A stretch of 64,000 nucleotides of DNA from positions 1 to 64,000 of the forward strand of contig CBDHEI010000001.1 in assembly GCA_965262055.1 (NCBI GenBank), read 5' to 3'. This stretch comes from G958296245 sp965262055 (GTDB lineage Bacteria > Chloroflexota > Dehalococcoidia > Lucifugimonadales > G958296245). A program made the position numbers and the translations under genes. Shown in pieces: positions 15,174-24,114 of this stretch (its first letter is position 1; each line of letters starts with the position of its first letter). The notes beneath the pieces were generated by a model. The model was not told the origin of the DNA. It worked only from the letters and a program-made list of their open reading frames with translations, and made no database searches.

Positions 15174-17074
15174 TGACACACACCATCGCCCGCGGGGGCC
15201 GTGCGTTTCGCCACGTGGACCGTGACGCCGACCTCGCCTTGAACGCCCGTCCCATCGCGTTCCGACCAGCGAACACAACGCGCCGCCCGTAGACACTCAC
15301 GGCCCGCCCCGCATCCTGAAACTGCAGGTAGTAGTAGCCAGGGGCCGGGCACGGACTCCACACAGTCTGGACGCTGCGTCGCCAGTCGAAAGGCTGCTCC
15401 AACTCGCCGGGTACCGGCGTCCACATTTCGGAGCGTGTCGTGAGCGGTAGGGAACTGGCCCATAGGTTCCTCTGTGACGGCAATCCGGGCGTCCTGCAGG
15501 CCGATGAGGTTGCCTTGGTGGGAAGACGCCCCACCACTCCATCGGGATGCAAGGAACGCCTTGATGTCTACAGCCATTGAGTACCCGTGCAACGACACGT
15601 CGCCGAGCGCCGCAGCAATGGCCGCCAGCAACGTTGACTTGCCGCCGCCCCGCTCGCCTACCAGCCCATAGAGTCGACGGGCCGGGTTGCCGCGCAACCC
15701 GTACCCAATCGCCGACAAGAGATATTGCCGGTCGGGACGTTCAAGGTGTGCAACAAGGGCGTCAGCCCAAGCATGTTTAGCGGCGGGGTCGAACGGGTCG
15801 GGGATGTAGCGGGTAGTGAACGTGGAACGGGCTTCCTCGACCGGCAAGAGCCTACCCGTATCAAGCGAGATCACCCCGTTGGGTGCGCCGATAACCTTCC
15901 GGTTGGCGTCTAGCTCTTTATCGTGGCATACCGAAAGGTCGGCGGGAACCGAGCCACGGGCTTCCATGTAGCGGTAGGTAGCTCCCACCATTGCGAGTAG
16001 GTCACGGACTCCGGCGGGCTTGGCCGACGTGATAGCCCACTTGGTGCAGGCGTCGGCGTGCTCGCTGGCGAGCTCTCCCTTGATCACAGCTTCTGATACC
16101 CGGCACTGCCAGTCAAGCGCCGCCTCTATGTGCCACTGTCCCACGGCGGCCTCATCCTTCGCGCTTGACCAACGCCCGCCTTCCTGTTCAACCAGCAGTC
16201 GCCACGGACGCCCGGGTGCACCCCGGACAACGCAGAAGCGCGTAGGAGCGTATTCCAACAGCCGCCGCATGTCCGCTGCAGGAGTGCATGACCACGGGCC
16301 AGCATCTTCGATGCCGAACACGCCGCCGGGAGGCACGGGCGTCGTGTCCTCAACGCTGTTGGTGCATAGCTCCAGCATCGCGTGGCCTACGGCGTCACGG
16401 TCCTTGAATTGAGACGCCGCCAGCCAATCATCAAGGCCCTGCGTTCCGGGAAGCGCCATGACGAACACCTTGTCCGCGCCCTTACCCAGCAGGAGCGTCC
16501 GCAGCCGCTTCACGGCCGCATTGACGTTCTTGTTCACCCTCACGTCACCATCGGGCGCGATCACGAACCTGTTGCCCTTGATGCCGAGGGTCTCGAAGTC
16601 TCCTATCGCGGTCGGAGGTCTTCCCGTGCGCCAATTGTTGATCCCCAGAATCCCCACGGCGGGAATGTCATGGGCGGCCAGCGCGTCAACGCGGGTCACG
16701 CCTTCTGCGACAACTATCAGCTCGTCCGGCTGCGCCAGCCGGTCACGGGTGACGGGGGACGTGGCCAAGACGTTCCTCTGACGCGAAGGTGTCATAAAGC
16801 GCCGGGGCGCTCCCTTGCCATCGGGGAAGTCCTCCGGGTTGTCGAGGCGAAGCTGGACGGCGGGAGGGTCTGGGGCAAGCAGCCCGTGAAGCGGAATGAG
16901 TAGGCCGCTGTACTTCGGCCCGAAGCCACACACAGCGGCATAGTCGCCGTCTATCGGCTTCCCAGCTCGGACGTACCTATACCCACGGGCGCGGGCAACG
17001 TACGGCGGGACGCCGCGCTCCGCGAGGTACTCGCTCCACTTCGGCGGAAGTCCGTAGTCTGTATGTGAGGTCAT
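15170..17074 (-). CDS. Primase-helicase of an integrative element (TOPRIM plus P-loop), apparently truncated
   Basis: The N-terminal half has a TOPRIM-like primase core: ELIVVAEGVTRVDALAAH (Glu124), VIAPDGDVRV (DxD 175-177) and GLDDWLAA. The C-terminal half has a phage/plasmid P4- or D5-type helicase: LLSAIGYGLRGNPARRLYG, Walker A GERGGGKST (about 473-481) and Walker B region RIAVTEEP (530-537). Such proteins prime and unwind element DNA. After about residue 555 the sequence no longer looks like a helicase and the expected sensor and arginine-finger region is missing, suggesting a frameshift near 15420 or 3' replacement. The ATG overlaps the preceding gene by ATGA and its stop overlaps the next start, so it sits inside one operon. 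Confidence 0.7.
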   Translation of the reverse strand: MTSHTDYGLPPKWSEYLAERGVPPYVARARGYRYVRAGKPIDGDYAAVCGFGPKYSGLLIPLHGLLAPDPPAVQLRLDNPEDFPDGKGAPRRFMTPSRQRNVLATSPVTRDRLAQPDELIVVAEGVTRVDALAAHDIPAVGILGINNWRTGRPPTAIGDFETLGIKGNRFVIAPDGDVRVNKNVNAAVKRLRTLLLGKGADKVFVMALPGTQGLDDWLAASQFKDRDAVGHAMLELCTNSVEDTTPVPPGGVFGIEDAGPWSCTPAADMRRLLEYAPTRFCVVRGAPGRPWRLLVEQEGGRWSSAKDEAAVGQWHIEAALDWQCRVSEAVIKGELASEHADACTKWAITSAKPAGVRDLLAMVGATYRYMEARGSVPADLSVCHDKELDANRKVIGAPNGVISLDTGRLLPVEEARSTFTTRYIPDPFDPAAKHAWADALVAHLERPDRQYLLSAIGYGLRGNPARRLYGLVGERGGGKSTLLAAIAAALGDVSLHGYSMAVDIKAFLASRWSGGASSHQGNLIGLQDARIAVTEEPMGQFPTAHDTLRNVDAGTRRVGAAFRLATQRPDCVESVPGPWLLLPAVSGCGAGRECLRAARCVRWSERDGTGVQGEVGVTVHVAKRTAPAGDGVCQ

Positions 17075-17337
17075 GCCGGACCCCCTTCCTCGGAACTCCC
17101 GTGAGAAGGGGTAACCAATAGGTCTGAGGTCCTTGATTCGTATCTAGAACGAAGCGCGGTGAGCGCTCTACCGTGTGAAAGCCCACGCGCATAGAGAAGG
17201 GTCGTTTCGCCTGGTAAGCCGCTGACATCGCTTCGTTTTGGATACGAAACCAGCCATTCAGCTCCGAATATGGTCCGCAAGACCGCGCTAGGCGAGTGGA
17301 GAGTTGACGAGGCGTGTCTGTTACTATTATTTGACAT
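17071..17337 (-). CDS. Small hypothetical protein upstream of the primase
   Basis: An 88-residue protein starting MSNNSNRHASSTLHSPSAVL. AAGGGAG lies upstream of the ATG, and its stop overlaps the primase start by ATGA. It contains EWLVSYPKRSDVSGLPGETT and a Ser/Arg-rich tail. No motif is recognised. Its position between an AlpA-like regulator and a primase is where integrative elements often carry replication accessory or restriction-alleviation proteins, but nothing in the sequence proves this. Confidence 0.5.
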   Translation of the reverse strand: MSNNSNRHASSTLHSPSAVLRTIFGAEWLVSYPKRSDVSGLPGETTLLYARGLSHGRALTALRSRYESRTSDLLVTPSHGSSEEGGPA

Positions 17338-17409
17338 AGGGGTTGCTCCCTTTTGGGACAGGAAGGCTCGCGACCATCGCACGGCGCGGGCCTTTCCCGT
17401 TTGTGTGGG

Positions 17410-17628
17410 TCACCTCCTGGCGGGCTCTGCTTCCCGGACGCGGATCTGAGCGCGGGGCTGCGCTTCGAGCCACGCCTCGACCTCGAACCGGGTCCATCTG
17501 TTCGAGCGCCCAAGTTTGAGCGGAAGGGGGAATCCCTTCCGTTCCATCAAGGCGTAGATCGTAGCCCTCGACACCCTCAGTCTTGCCATTACGTCGTCCA
17601 GAGTCATCAAGTCGGCTGGAGTGGTCAT
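17410..17628 (-). CDS. AlpA/excisionase-type DNA-binding protein
   Basis: A 72-residue protein with the compact winged HTH of AlpA/Xis regulators: LMTLDDVMARLRVSRATIYA then LMERKGFPLPLKLG and RWTRFEVEAWLEAQ. In P4-like and related elements these proteins bend att DNA, act as recombination directionality factors or activate integrase transcription. TTTGGAGG precedes the ATG. A terminator-like hairpin sits directly upstream (17641-17686), so expression may be attenuated. Confidence 0.8.
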   Translation of the reverse strand: MTTPADLMTLDDVMARLRVSRATIYALMERKGFPLPLKLGRSNRWTRFEVEAWLEAQPRAQIRVREAEPARR

Positions 17629-17640
17629 CTTGCGCCTCCA

Positions 17641-17686
17641 AAGAAAAGGCCCGCTAGGTTCGGCATGATGCCGTTCCCAGCGGGCC
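17641..17686 (-). terminator. Hairpin and T-tract just upstream of the AlpA-like gene
   Basis: On the minus strand GGCCCGCT and AGCGGGCC close a hairpin with an inner GGCATCATGCC stem, followed by TTTTCTTT and then the Shine-Dalgarno of the AlpA-like gene. It may separate the integrase transcript from the rest of the element or act as an attenuator. Confidence 0.6.
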
Positions 17687-17890
17687 TAGGACGCAAGAAA
17701 CGGCTACATGAAAAGCAGCTCGCTACTACTCTCACATGGCCGAAGCTTGGGACGAGCGCGCCGCTGCTTGCTTAAAGAGTAAAGCGGCGCGCCACCGAAA
17801 AATGGGTCATTAAGTAGGGAATTTGGTGAGACGCTCAGGACTCACCCCTACACACGAGGCAAACCACCCCCGCAGGGGGCCCGTTGGCTC

Positions 17891-17909
17891 CGACAGTCCA
17901 TGACTGTCG
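17891..17909. promoter_or_regulatory. Short palindrome, possible operator
   Basis: CGACAGT and ACTGTCG flank a five-base spacer in the 17687-17988 gap. That gap otherwise shows no gene. It could bind one of the element's HTH proteins; this is unproven. Confidence 0.3.
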
Positions 17910-17988
17910 ATGATCAGGGGGAGGCGCGCCATTGGGGTCTGGGAGCTGCGGGGCGTAGCCTGAGCCTCGCTCAATCCTCAGTGGTATG

Positions 17989-18885
17989 CTAAGGCAAAGT
18001 GCGTTCGGCGATTGCCTTCGAATGTTTCCCCATCGGCCCGGAAGGCCTTTTCCAGATGCGCTCTTTCCAGATGCGCGTCACGGTATCTTCGGAAACCTCC
18101 AGCGCATCTGACACGATGGCACAGCCGGAGACGGAACTACCCCTCGGCTTTACTCCAACCCTGTTCAGGACCTCAATGGTGAACTGAATCTGGATGTCAC
18201 GCACGAGCTGGGCCGCTCTGACGGGGCGATGGGCCGGGACAGGCTTCCTGTCGGGGCGCGGTCGGAGCCCGTCGATAACCTCCGTCCGCCACATATCGAG
18301 CGGGCCGGGGATGGACTCACCCCGGCAATTCAGCTCCTGCCAGATGATCTCAAGAGCGTCGAAGTGGGCCCGGCTGCACCGGGATCGCTTGATGTACTCT
18401 TGCAACGCGGCCGGGCGGCGTTTGCCCTTGAGGGACACCCAACGGTCTGCCAGAGCGATCGGTACGGCTTCGGACTCCCACTCTAAGTCGAACCGGGCCG
18501 CGTCCGCGATGTCGGCCAGCAGTGCTCTGGCAACCCGGAGGCCCTCCTCAGGAACCGGGCGGCGTCCACTGTCGGTAGAGCCACATCCCGCCCTCCGTAG
18601 GGCGGCCCGCCGATATAGACCGGTGAGGAGTTGACGTTCGGGAAAGTCCTGCCACCACTCCCTCACCTCAGCTCTCATATAGTCCACAATGGCCTCGTCC
18701 TCAGCCTTCCTATCCCTCCGCTTCTGGTCCCGGCGAATGCGCTCCATCCCTTCCTTCAGGCCGGGTCCGCCGCTCCCGGAGGACTGGGGAGTGGAAGCAA
18801 CTTCTTCAATGAGCCGCAGGCGCCTTTCGATTCCCCACAGGAGGTTGGGGCCCAGCTCGTGGAATCCTTCCGGCAGCAATCTCAC
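17989..18885 (-). CDS. Hypothetical protein overlapping the integrase gene, with a C-terminal HTH-like region
   Basis: Start chosen at GTG 18885, which overlaps the integrase stop by GTGA and has GGAAGGAGG about nine bases upstream; the longer open frame to 19305 is antisense-like sequence inside the integrase. The 298-residue protein begins VRLLPEGFHELGPNLLWGIE. It has a charged region (IRRDQKRRDRKAEDEAIVDY) and ends with VSDALEVSEDTVTRIWKERI, which looks like an HTH. The overlap implies co-expression with the integrase. It could be a regulator or accessory recombination protein; the family is unknown. Confidence 0.6.
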   Translation of the reverse strand: MRLLPEGFHELGPNLLWGIERRLRLIEEVASTPQSSGSGGPGLKEGMERIRRDQKRRDRKAEDEAIVDYMRAEVREWWQDFPERQLLTGLYRRAALRRAGCGSTDSGRRPVPEEGLRVARALLADIADAARFDLEWESEAVPIALADRWVSLKGKRRPAALQEYIKRSRCSRAHFDALEIIWQELNCRGESIPGPLDMWRTEVIDGLRPRPDRKPVPAHRPVRAAQLVRDIQIQFTIEVLNRVGVKPRGSSVSGCAIVSDALEVSEDTVTRIWKERIWKRPSGPMGKHSKAIAERTLP

Positions 18886-20060
18886 CCGCCGGTCCCTCCT
18901 TCCGGCAACGAGCCGCCCGCCACGTAGGCCGCCCATTCCTGCATCAACGCCCAACGCCGCGCGAACAGATCTGATCGGGCGTAGGCTTGCTCGGTGCTGT
19001 TCCCCACGGTGTGCGCTAGCGCGGCTTCTCCCACGGCCCACGGGGTGTTGGTCGTCTCCATACACCACGTCTTGAATGACGTTCTGAATCCGTGGACGGT
19101 GGCGCGGCCTGCCAAGCCGGTAGACCTGAGAACCTTGGTGAGTGCCATATCGGACAGCTCGTGGCCCGGCTTCATGGGAGAGGGGAACACCAGCCCTGAG
19201 CCGTCGTCGAGGCTGCGGGCCTGTTGGAGCACGCCGAGAGCCTGTTCGCTCAGGGGTACCCGGTGCTCGCGGTTCGCCTTCATTCTGGAAGCCGGTACGG
19301 TCCATGTCCGAGCGTCCATGTCGATCTCATCCCACCGCGCGCCCCGTGCTTCGCCCGAGCGCGCGGCCGTGAGTACCAGGAACCTGAAGCACAACTTGGC
19401 GGCGAGCCCGGCTGTGGACGCATCGATTGTGTCCAGCGCCGCGCCTACGTCCTGATAGGGCAGCGCCCTAAAGTGTGACGATACCGCTGGTATCGGCTCT
19501 AGGCCGCCTTCAATTACTTCACCGGCGGGGTTGATGTCGACGTGCCCGAAGGCCATCGCGCGTCGGAAGATTGCCCGGATACGTTGCCTTAACTTTCGCG
19601 CAATCGAGGGCTTGACCGTCCATATCGGCGTCAGCACGCGGAGCACGTCTTGGCGGTCTACCTCGTCAACGCGCACATGCCCGAACACCGGGTAGGTGTA
19701 GGTCTCCATACACCCCCGCCAGTTGACCGCTTCCTTGGGGTTCTTCCAGCGGCCAGCGTTTCGCTCTATGTATTCTCCGGCGGCTTCCCTGAACGTGGGC
19801 GCGGCTGGGCGCTGTCGCACCTGATCCTTAACCGCTGCCCTGATTGCGGCCGCTTTCTCGCGGGCTTCGGCCAGTGAGATCGTGGGATACTTTCCCAAGC
19901 CCTTGTCTCGCCGTTTGCCATCCTGCTGGACGCGCAGTACCCACGCCCGCGAGCCGGTGGGGCGCACCACGAAGTACAGGCCGTCACCGTCTCCCAGGCG
20001 CTGCGTCTTGTCCGGCTTGGGCTTGACTGACTTCACCTTGACCGCTGTGAGCTTCGCCAT
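18882..20060 (-). CDS. Tyrosine-family site-specific integrase
   Basis: A 392-residue phage-type integrase. The N-terminal arm-binding domain (LTAVKVKSVKPKPDKTQRLG, GLYFVVRPTGSRAWVLR) is of the DUF4102/P4 type. The catalytic domain shows the R-H-x-x-R-H-Y set: TAARSGEARG, VHGFRTSF, AALAHTVGN and the nucleophile in AYARSD. It inserts or excises element DNA at an att site. The ATG at 20060 (MAKLTAVK) has AAGGAGG upstream; a longer frame to 20141 lacks one. It lies about 140 bases from the 3' end of tRNA-Gln, the usual target of this class. Key catalytic residues are intact, so it may be active. Confidence 0.93.
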   Translation of the reverse strand: MAKLTAVKVKSVKPKPDKTQRLGDGDGLYFVVRPTGSRAWVLRVQQDGKRRDKGLGKYPTISLAEAREKAAAIRAAVKDQVRQRPAAPTFREAAGEYIERNAGRWKNPKEAVNWRGCMETYTYPVFGHVRVDEVDRQDVLRVLTPIWTVKPSIARKLRQRIRAIFRRAMAFGHVDINPAGEVIEGGLEPIPAVSSHFRALPYQDVGAALDTIDASTAGLAAKLCFRFLVLTAARSGEARGARWDEIDMDARTWTVPASRMKANREHRVPLSEQALGVLQQARSLDDGSGLVFPSPMKPGHELSDMALTKVLRSTGLAGRATVHGFRTSFKTWCMETTNTPWAVGEAALAHTVGNSTEQAYARSDLFARRWALMQEWAAYVAGGSLPEGGTGG

Positions 20061-20076
20061 CCTGCCACCTCCTTGA

Positions 20077-20118
20077 GTACCACGTCTAGGTACCACGTTC
20101 GGCGTGGATGGTACCACA
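20077..20118. repeat. Three GTACCAC direct repeats between integrase and tRNA
   Basis: GTACCACGT at 20077, GTACCACGT at 20090 and GTACCACAC at 20111. They lie in the integrase leader beside the tRNA 3' end, the place where integrase arm sites or excisionase sites are found. Confidence 0.5.
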
Positions 20119-20202
20119 CATCTACAGACAAGCCAAGACACTCATGGACACTCTCTCAAATACGCATAAGGGCGATATGGCCGGTTATGTAGGTGATGGA
20201 AG

Positions 20203-20273
20203 CTGCCCGGCCAGGATTCGAACCTGGGTCATGGGATCCAAAGTCCCGTGTGCTACCACTACACCACCGGGCA
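20203..20273 (-). tRNA. tRNA-Gln (anticodon UUG)
   Basis: On the minus strand the acceptor TGCCCGG pairs with CCGGGCA, the T-arm reads CCAGGTTCGAATCCTGG, and the anticodon loop CTTTGGA gives UUG for glutamine. The D-arm GTGTAGTGGTAGCAC is present. CCA is not encoded. The 3' end faces the integrase gene and is the likely attachment site. Confidence 0.9.
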
Positions 20274-20449
20274 CAACTGCTGTGGGGCGGAGCCGCCAGC
20301 GCGGGTCGGCCATCGGGGCCGGCCCACCTACTATAACGCAAGGTCTGCTCGACCGCATCGGCTCCAATGTGCATACGTCGGCCAGGCCCTCAACTCGCAC
20401 CGGCACATGTATACTGGAGCTAGCACGCCGCAAGCTCCCGCATCCTAAG

Positions 20450-22151
20450 CCCGAATCCACCGAAAGACGACTTTGGGGACAGTCCTTGAAGAAGCCAGAG
20501 GGTGCTCCTCTGAATCTGGGAGAATGGTTTTGAAACAGAAAACCGCCCGGAAACAAGGAGCACCCAGTAGATGCTGCCACAGAATAATCCCGACCGTATC
20601 GGCGTCGTCTTTGACGACCACCGCCTGGTGGCCAATGCCGGCCTGCTCCTGCCGGCCACCCTTGCACAGCACCTGGGCCTGCGGGAACTCGTCGACCATC
20701 ACCTCGACCTCGGCTGCGCACCGGGGCGGGCGAACACGGGGGACAAACTGCTGACGCTGGTCGCTTCCGCGCTGGCGGGCGGCGACTTCATCGACGACGC
20801 TGATGCGCTGCGTGCTGGTGGGACGGTCGGTGTTCTCGGCTGCGTGGTCAAGGCGCCATCCACCCTGGGCACCTTCCTGCGCAGCTTCCGGTGGGGGCAT
20901 GTCCGTCAACTCGACCGGGTGAGCCGCCAGTTGCTGGCACGCGCATGGGCCGCTGGGGCCGGACCCGGCGACTCGCCCCTGACCATCGACCTGGACTCCA
21001 CCATCTGCGAGACCTATGGACTGGACAAAGAAGGGGCGCGACACCACAACTACACCGGCGCGCGGGGCTATCACCCACTGCTGGCCATCGCCGCCGGAAC
21101 CGGCGACGTGCTGATGTCCCGGCTGCGCGAGGGCCGTGCCAACACCGCTCGCGGCGCTGCCCACTTCCTGCGTGAAACGGTGGGGCGGGTGCGCTACGGT
21201 GGGGCCAGCGGCCAACTCACGGTGCGCGCCGACAGCGGCTTCTACGCCCACGCTCTCGTCGCCGTCTGCCGCGAGATGGGTGTCCGCTTCTCCATCACCA
21301 TCCGCCAGCACAAAGGCCTGCGGGAGTTGATTGAGGCGATCCCCGAGCAGGACTGGACGCCGATTCCCTACTGGATGGACGGCGCCGCCGATGTGGCCGA
21401 GACCACCTATACCCCCTTCCAGAGTGAACCCGACGCCGCGCCGGTGCGGCTCATCGTCCGGCGGGTGAAGCCCACGCCCGGTTCCCAGTTGGCCCTCTTC
21501 GCCACCTACAGCTATCACGGCTTCATCACCGACCGGGACGGGGAAACCCTGGAACTGGAGGCCGATCATCGCCGCCACGCCGAGATCGAGAACGCCATTC
21601 GAGACCTGAAACACGGCGTCGGACTCAACCATCTCCCCTCGGGGCGCTTCGCCGCCAACGGCGCCTGGCTGGCGGTGCAGGTGATGGCACACAACCTCGC
21701 CCGCTGGACAGCGCGCATCGGTCTGGCCGAACGGACCGTGACCACCAAGACCCTCAGGCGGCGGGTCTTCGCTCTGGTGGGACGGATCACCCGCTCGGCG
21801 CGCCGCCTTACCCTGCATCTTCCCCAGCATTGGCCTTGGGAAACCCAGTTCACTCGCGCCATGGCCCGGCTGCGAGCCATTCCACTCCCCGCCTGAACTG
21901 CCAGCCTGCAACTGACCCAACTTCCCTGCAAACTCGTGCCACCCCGGTCCGAGAGAGTTCCCTGCTGCGTATTCTCTCGCCATCCCGCGCATCGCAGCTC
22001 CCGCAGAGGGCCATAGGGGCCCTCTGCGGCGACTGAAGACCGTTCGCCGATCCAATCTACCCCAATGAGCCCAGCCATCTCCCCTGTAGCTCCCTCACCC
22101 ACCCTGCCGCTGTCCTCACGCCGTCCATAGGTGTCCTTCGGTGGATTCGGG
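20450..22151 (+). mobile_element. IS1380-family insertion sequence, copy 1
   Basis: Terminal inverted repeats CCCGAATCCACCGAA (left) and TTCGGTGGATTCGGG (right) bound a 1.70-kb element with one transposase gene. It is flanked by CTAAG on both sides (20445-20449 and 22152-22156), a target-site duplication of 4-5 bp as expected for the family. It interrupts the leader of a degraded sulfatase gene. Confidence 0.9.
20571..21896 (+). CDS. IS1380-family transposase, copy 1
   Basis: A 441-residue transposase with the DDE-type core typical of IS1380: LTIDLDSTICETYGLDKEG (first Asp), TVRADSGFYAHALV (second Asp) and HAEIENAIRDLKHGVGLNHL (Glu region), plus NYTGARGYHPLLAIAAGTGD. It cuts and pastes its element. 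It differs from copy 2 at a few positions only (for example LVDHH against LADHH). AAGGAG about 12 bases before the ATG is the likely ribosome binding site. The gene appears intact. Confidence 0.93.
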   Translation: MLPQNNPDRIGVVFDDHRLVANAGLLLPATLAQHLGLRELVDHHLDLGCAPGRANTGDKLLTLVASALAGGDFIDDADALRAGGTVGVLGCVVKAPSTLGTFLRSFRWGHVRQLDRVSRQLLARAWAAGAGPGDSPLTIDLDSTICETYGLDKEGARHHNYTGARGYHPLLAIAAGTGDVLMSRLREGRANTARGAAHFLRETVGRVRYGGASGQLTVRADSGFYAHALVAVCREMGVRFSITIRQHKGLRELIEAIPEQDWTPIPYWMDGAADVAETTYTPFQSEPDAAPVRLIVRRVKPTPGSQLALFATYSYHGFITDRDGETLELEADHRRHAEIENAIRDLKHGVGLNHLPSGRFAANGAWLAVQVMAHNLARWTARIGLAERTVTTKTLRRRVFALVGRITRSARRLTLHLPQHWPWETQFTRAMARLRAIPLPA

Positions 22152-22199
22152 CTAAGACTGCTGACGGAAGCCTGGCATTCACGCTACACAGCACGCTTG

Positions 22200-22403
22200 G
22201 TGACCCAAGACACACGCCCCAACGTCCTCTTCATCCAGTCTGACCAGCATTGCGTCGCGGTGGCCGGCTGCTACGGCGACCCGGTCGTGCAGACCCCCAA
22301 CCTGGACAGGCTGGCGGCCCGCGGCGTGGTCATGGACAGCGCCTACTGCGCGTCCCCCATCTGCGTGCCCTCCCGCAGCTCCCTGCTCACGGGACGCCAC
22401 CCC
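22200..22403 (+). pseudogene. 5' fragment of a second sulfatase gene, disrupted by two ISs
   Basis: From the GTG at 22200 the frame reads VTQDTRPNVLFIQSDQH and runs to ICVPSRSSLLTGRHP, about 70 residues nearly identical to the intact sulfatase at 29549-31087, including the CxPSR formylglycine site. The leader is also homologous: CATGTATACTGGAGCT at about 20406 matches CATGTATACTGAAAGC at 29467. Copy 1 of the IS1380 element sits in the leader and copy 2 just after LLTGRHP. The remaining 440 residues are absent. Confidence 0.9.
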
Positions 22404-22407
22404 TTAG

Positions 22408-24110
22408 CCCGAATCCACCGAAAGACGACTTTGGGGACAGTCCTTGAAGAAGCCAGAGGGTGCTCCTCTGAATCTGGGAGAATGGTTTTGAAACAGAAAA
22501 CCGCCCGGAAACAAGGAGCACCCAGTAGATGCTGCCACAGAATAATCCCGACCGTATCGGCGTCGTCTTTGACGACCACCGCCTGGTGGCCAATGCCGGC
22601 CTGCTCCTGCCGGCCACCCTTGCACAGCACCTGGGCCTGCGGGAACTCGCCGACCATCACCTCGACCTCGGCTGCGCACCGGGGCGGGCGAACACGGGGG
22701 ACAAACTGCTGACGCTGGTCGCTTCCGCGCTGGCGGGCGGCGACTTCATCGACGACGCCGATGCGCTGCGTGCTGGTGGGACGGTCGGTGTTCTCGGCTG
22801 CGTGGTCAAGGCGCCATCCACCCTGGGCACCTTCCTGCGCAGTTTCCGGTGGGGGCATGTCCGTCAACTCGACCGGGTGAGCCGCCAGTTGCTGGCACGC
22901 GCATGGGCCGCTGGGGCCGGACCCGGCGACTCGCCCCTGACCATCGACCTGGACTCCACCATCTGCGAGACCTATGGACTGGACAAAGAAGGGGCGCGAC
23001 ACCACAACTACACCGGCGCGCGGGGCTATCACCCACTGCTGGCCATCGCCGCCGGAACCGGCGATGTGCTGATGTCCCGGCTGCGCGAGGGCCGTGCCAA
23101 CACCGCTCGCGGCGCTGCCCACTTCCTGCGTGAAACGGTGGGGCGGGTGCGCTACGGTGGGGCCAGCGGCCAACTCACGGTGCGCGCCGACAGCGGTTTC
23201 TACGCCCACGCTCTCGTCGCCGTCTGCCGCGAGATGGGTGTCCGCTTCTCCATCACCATCCGCCAGCACAAAGGCCTGCGGGAGTTGATTGAGGCGATCC
23301 CCGAGCAGGACTGGACGCCGATTCCCTACTGGATGGACGGCGCCGCCGATGTGGCCGAGACTACCTATACCCCCTTCCAGAGTGAACCCGACGCCGCGCC
23401 GGTGCGGCTCATCGTCCGGCGGGTGAAGCCCACGCCCGGTTCCCAGTTGGCCCTCTTCGCCACCTACAGCTATCACGGCTTCATCACCGACCGGGACGGG
23501 GAAACCCTGGAACTGGAGGCCGATCATCGCCGCCACGCCGAGATCGAGAACGCCATTCGAGACCTGAAACACGGCGTCGGACTCAACCATCTCCCCTCGG
23601 GGCGCTTCGCCGCCAACGGCGCCTGGCTGGCGGTGCAGGTGATGGCACACAACCTCGCCCGCTGGACAGCGCGCATCGGTCTGGCCGAACGGACCGTGAC
23701 CACCAAGACCCTCAGGCGGCGGGTCTTCGCTCTGGTGGGACGGATCACCCACTCGGCGCGCCGCCTTACCCTGCATCTTCCCCAGCATTGGCCTTGGGAA
23801 ACCCAGTTCACTCGCGCCATGGCCCGGCTGCGAGCCATTCCACTCCCCGCCTGACTGCCAGCCTGCAACTGACCCAACTTCCCTGCAAACTCGTGCCACC
23901 CCGGTCCGCGAGAGTTCCCTGCTGCGTATTCTCTCGCCATCCCGCGCATCGCAGCTCCCGCAGAGGGCCATAGGGGCCCTATGCGGCGACTGAAGACCGT
24001 TCGCCGACCTCCAATCTACCCCAATGAGCCCAGCCATCTCCCCTGTAGCTCCCTCACCCACCCTGCCGCTGTCCTCACGCCGTCCATAGGTGTCCTTCGG
24101 TGGATTCGGG
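22408..24110 (+). mobile_element. IS1380-family insertion sequence, copy 2
   Basis: The same terminal repeats and length as copy 1. Flanked by CTTAG at 22403-22407 and 24111-24115, the second flank being itself interrupted by the IS5-family element. Confidence 0.9.
22529..23854 (+). CDS. IS1380-family transposase, copy 2
   Basis: A 441-residue protein nearly identical to copy 1, with the same three acidic-residue regions (DLDSTICETYG, RADSGFYAHA, HAEIENAIRD). Differences include LADHH and RITHSARR. It appears intact and could supply transposase for all copies in the window. Confidence 0.92.
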   Translation: MLPQNNPDRIGVVFDDHRLVANAGLLLPATLAQHLGLRELADHHLDLGCAPGRANTGDKLLTLVASALAGGDFIDDADALRAGGTVGVLGCVVKAPSTLGTFLRSFRWGHVRQLDRVSRQLLARAWAAGAGPGDSPLTIDLDSTICETYGLDKEGARHHNYTGARGYHPLLAIAAGTGDVLMSRLREGRANTARGAAHFLRETVGRVRYGGASGQLTVRADSGFYAHALVAVCREMGVRFSITIRQHKGLRELIEAIPEQDWTPIPYWMDGAADVAETTYTPFQSEPDAAPVRLIVRRVKPTPGSQLALFATYSYHGFITDRDGETLELEADHRRHAEIENAIRDLKHGVGLNHLPSGRFAANGAWLAVQVMAHNLARWTARIGLAERTVTTKTLRRRVFALVGRITHSARRLTLHLPQHWPWETQFTRAMARLRAIPLPA

Positions 24111-24114
24111 CTTA

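Noticed and set aside
20445..22055. Long open frame antisense to the IS1380 transposase (536 residues); equivalents at 22343-24226 and 56333-58207
   Set aside because: It is the reverse complement of a clear transposase, composed of Gly/His/Pro-rich sequence with no family features; GC-rich genes often leave long antisense frames. The third also fuses the nitroreductase start to IS antisense sequence.
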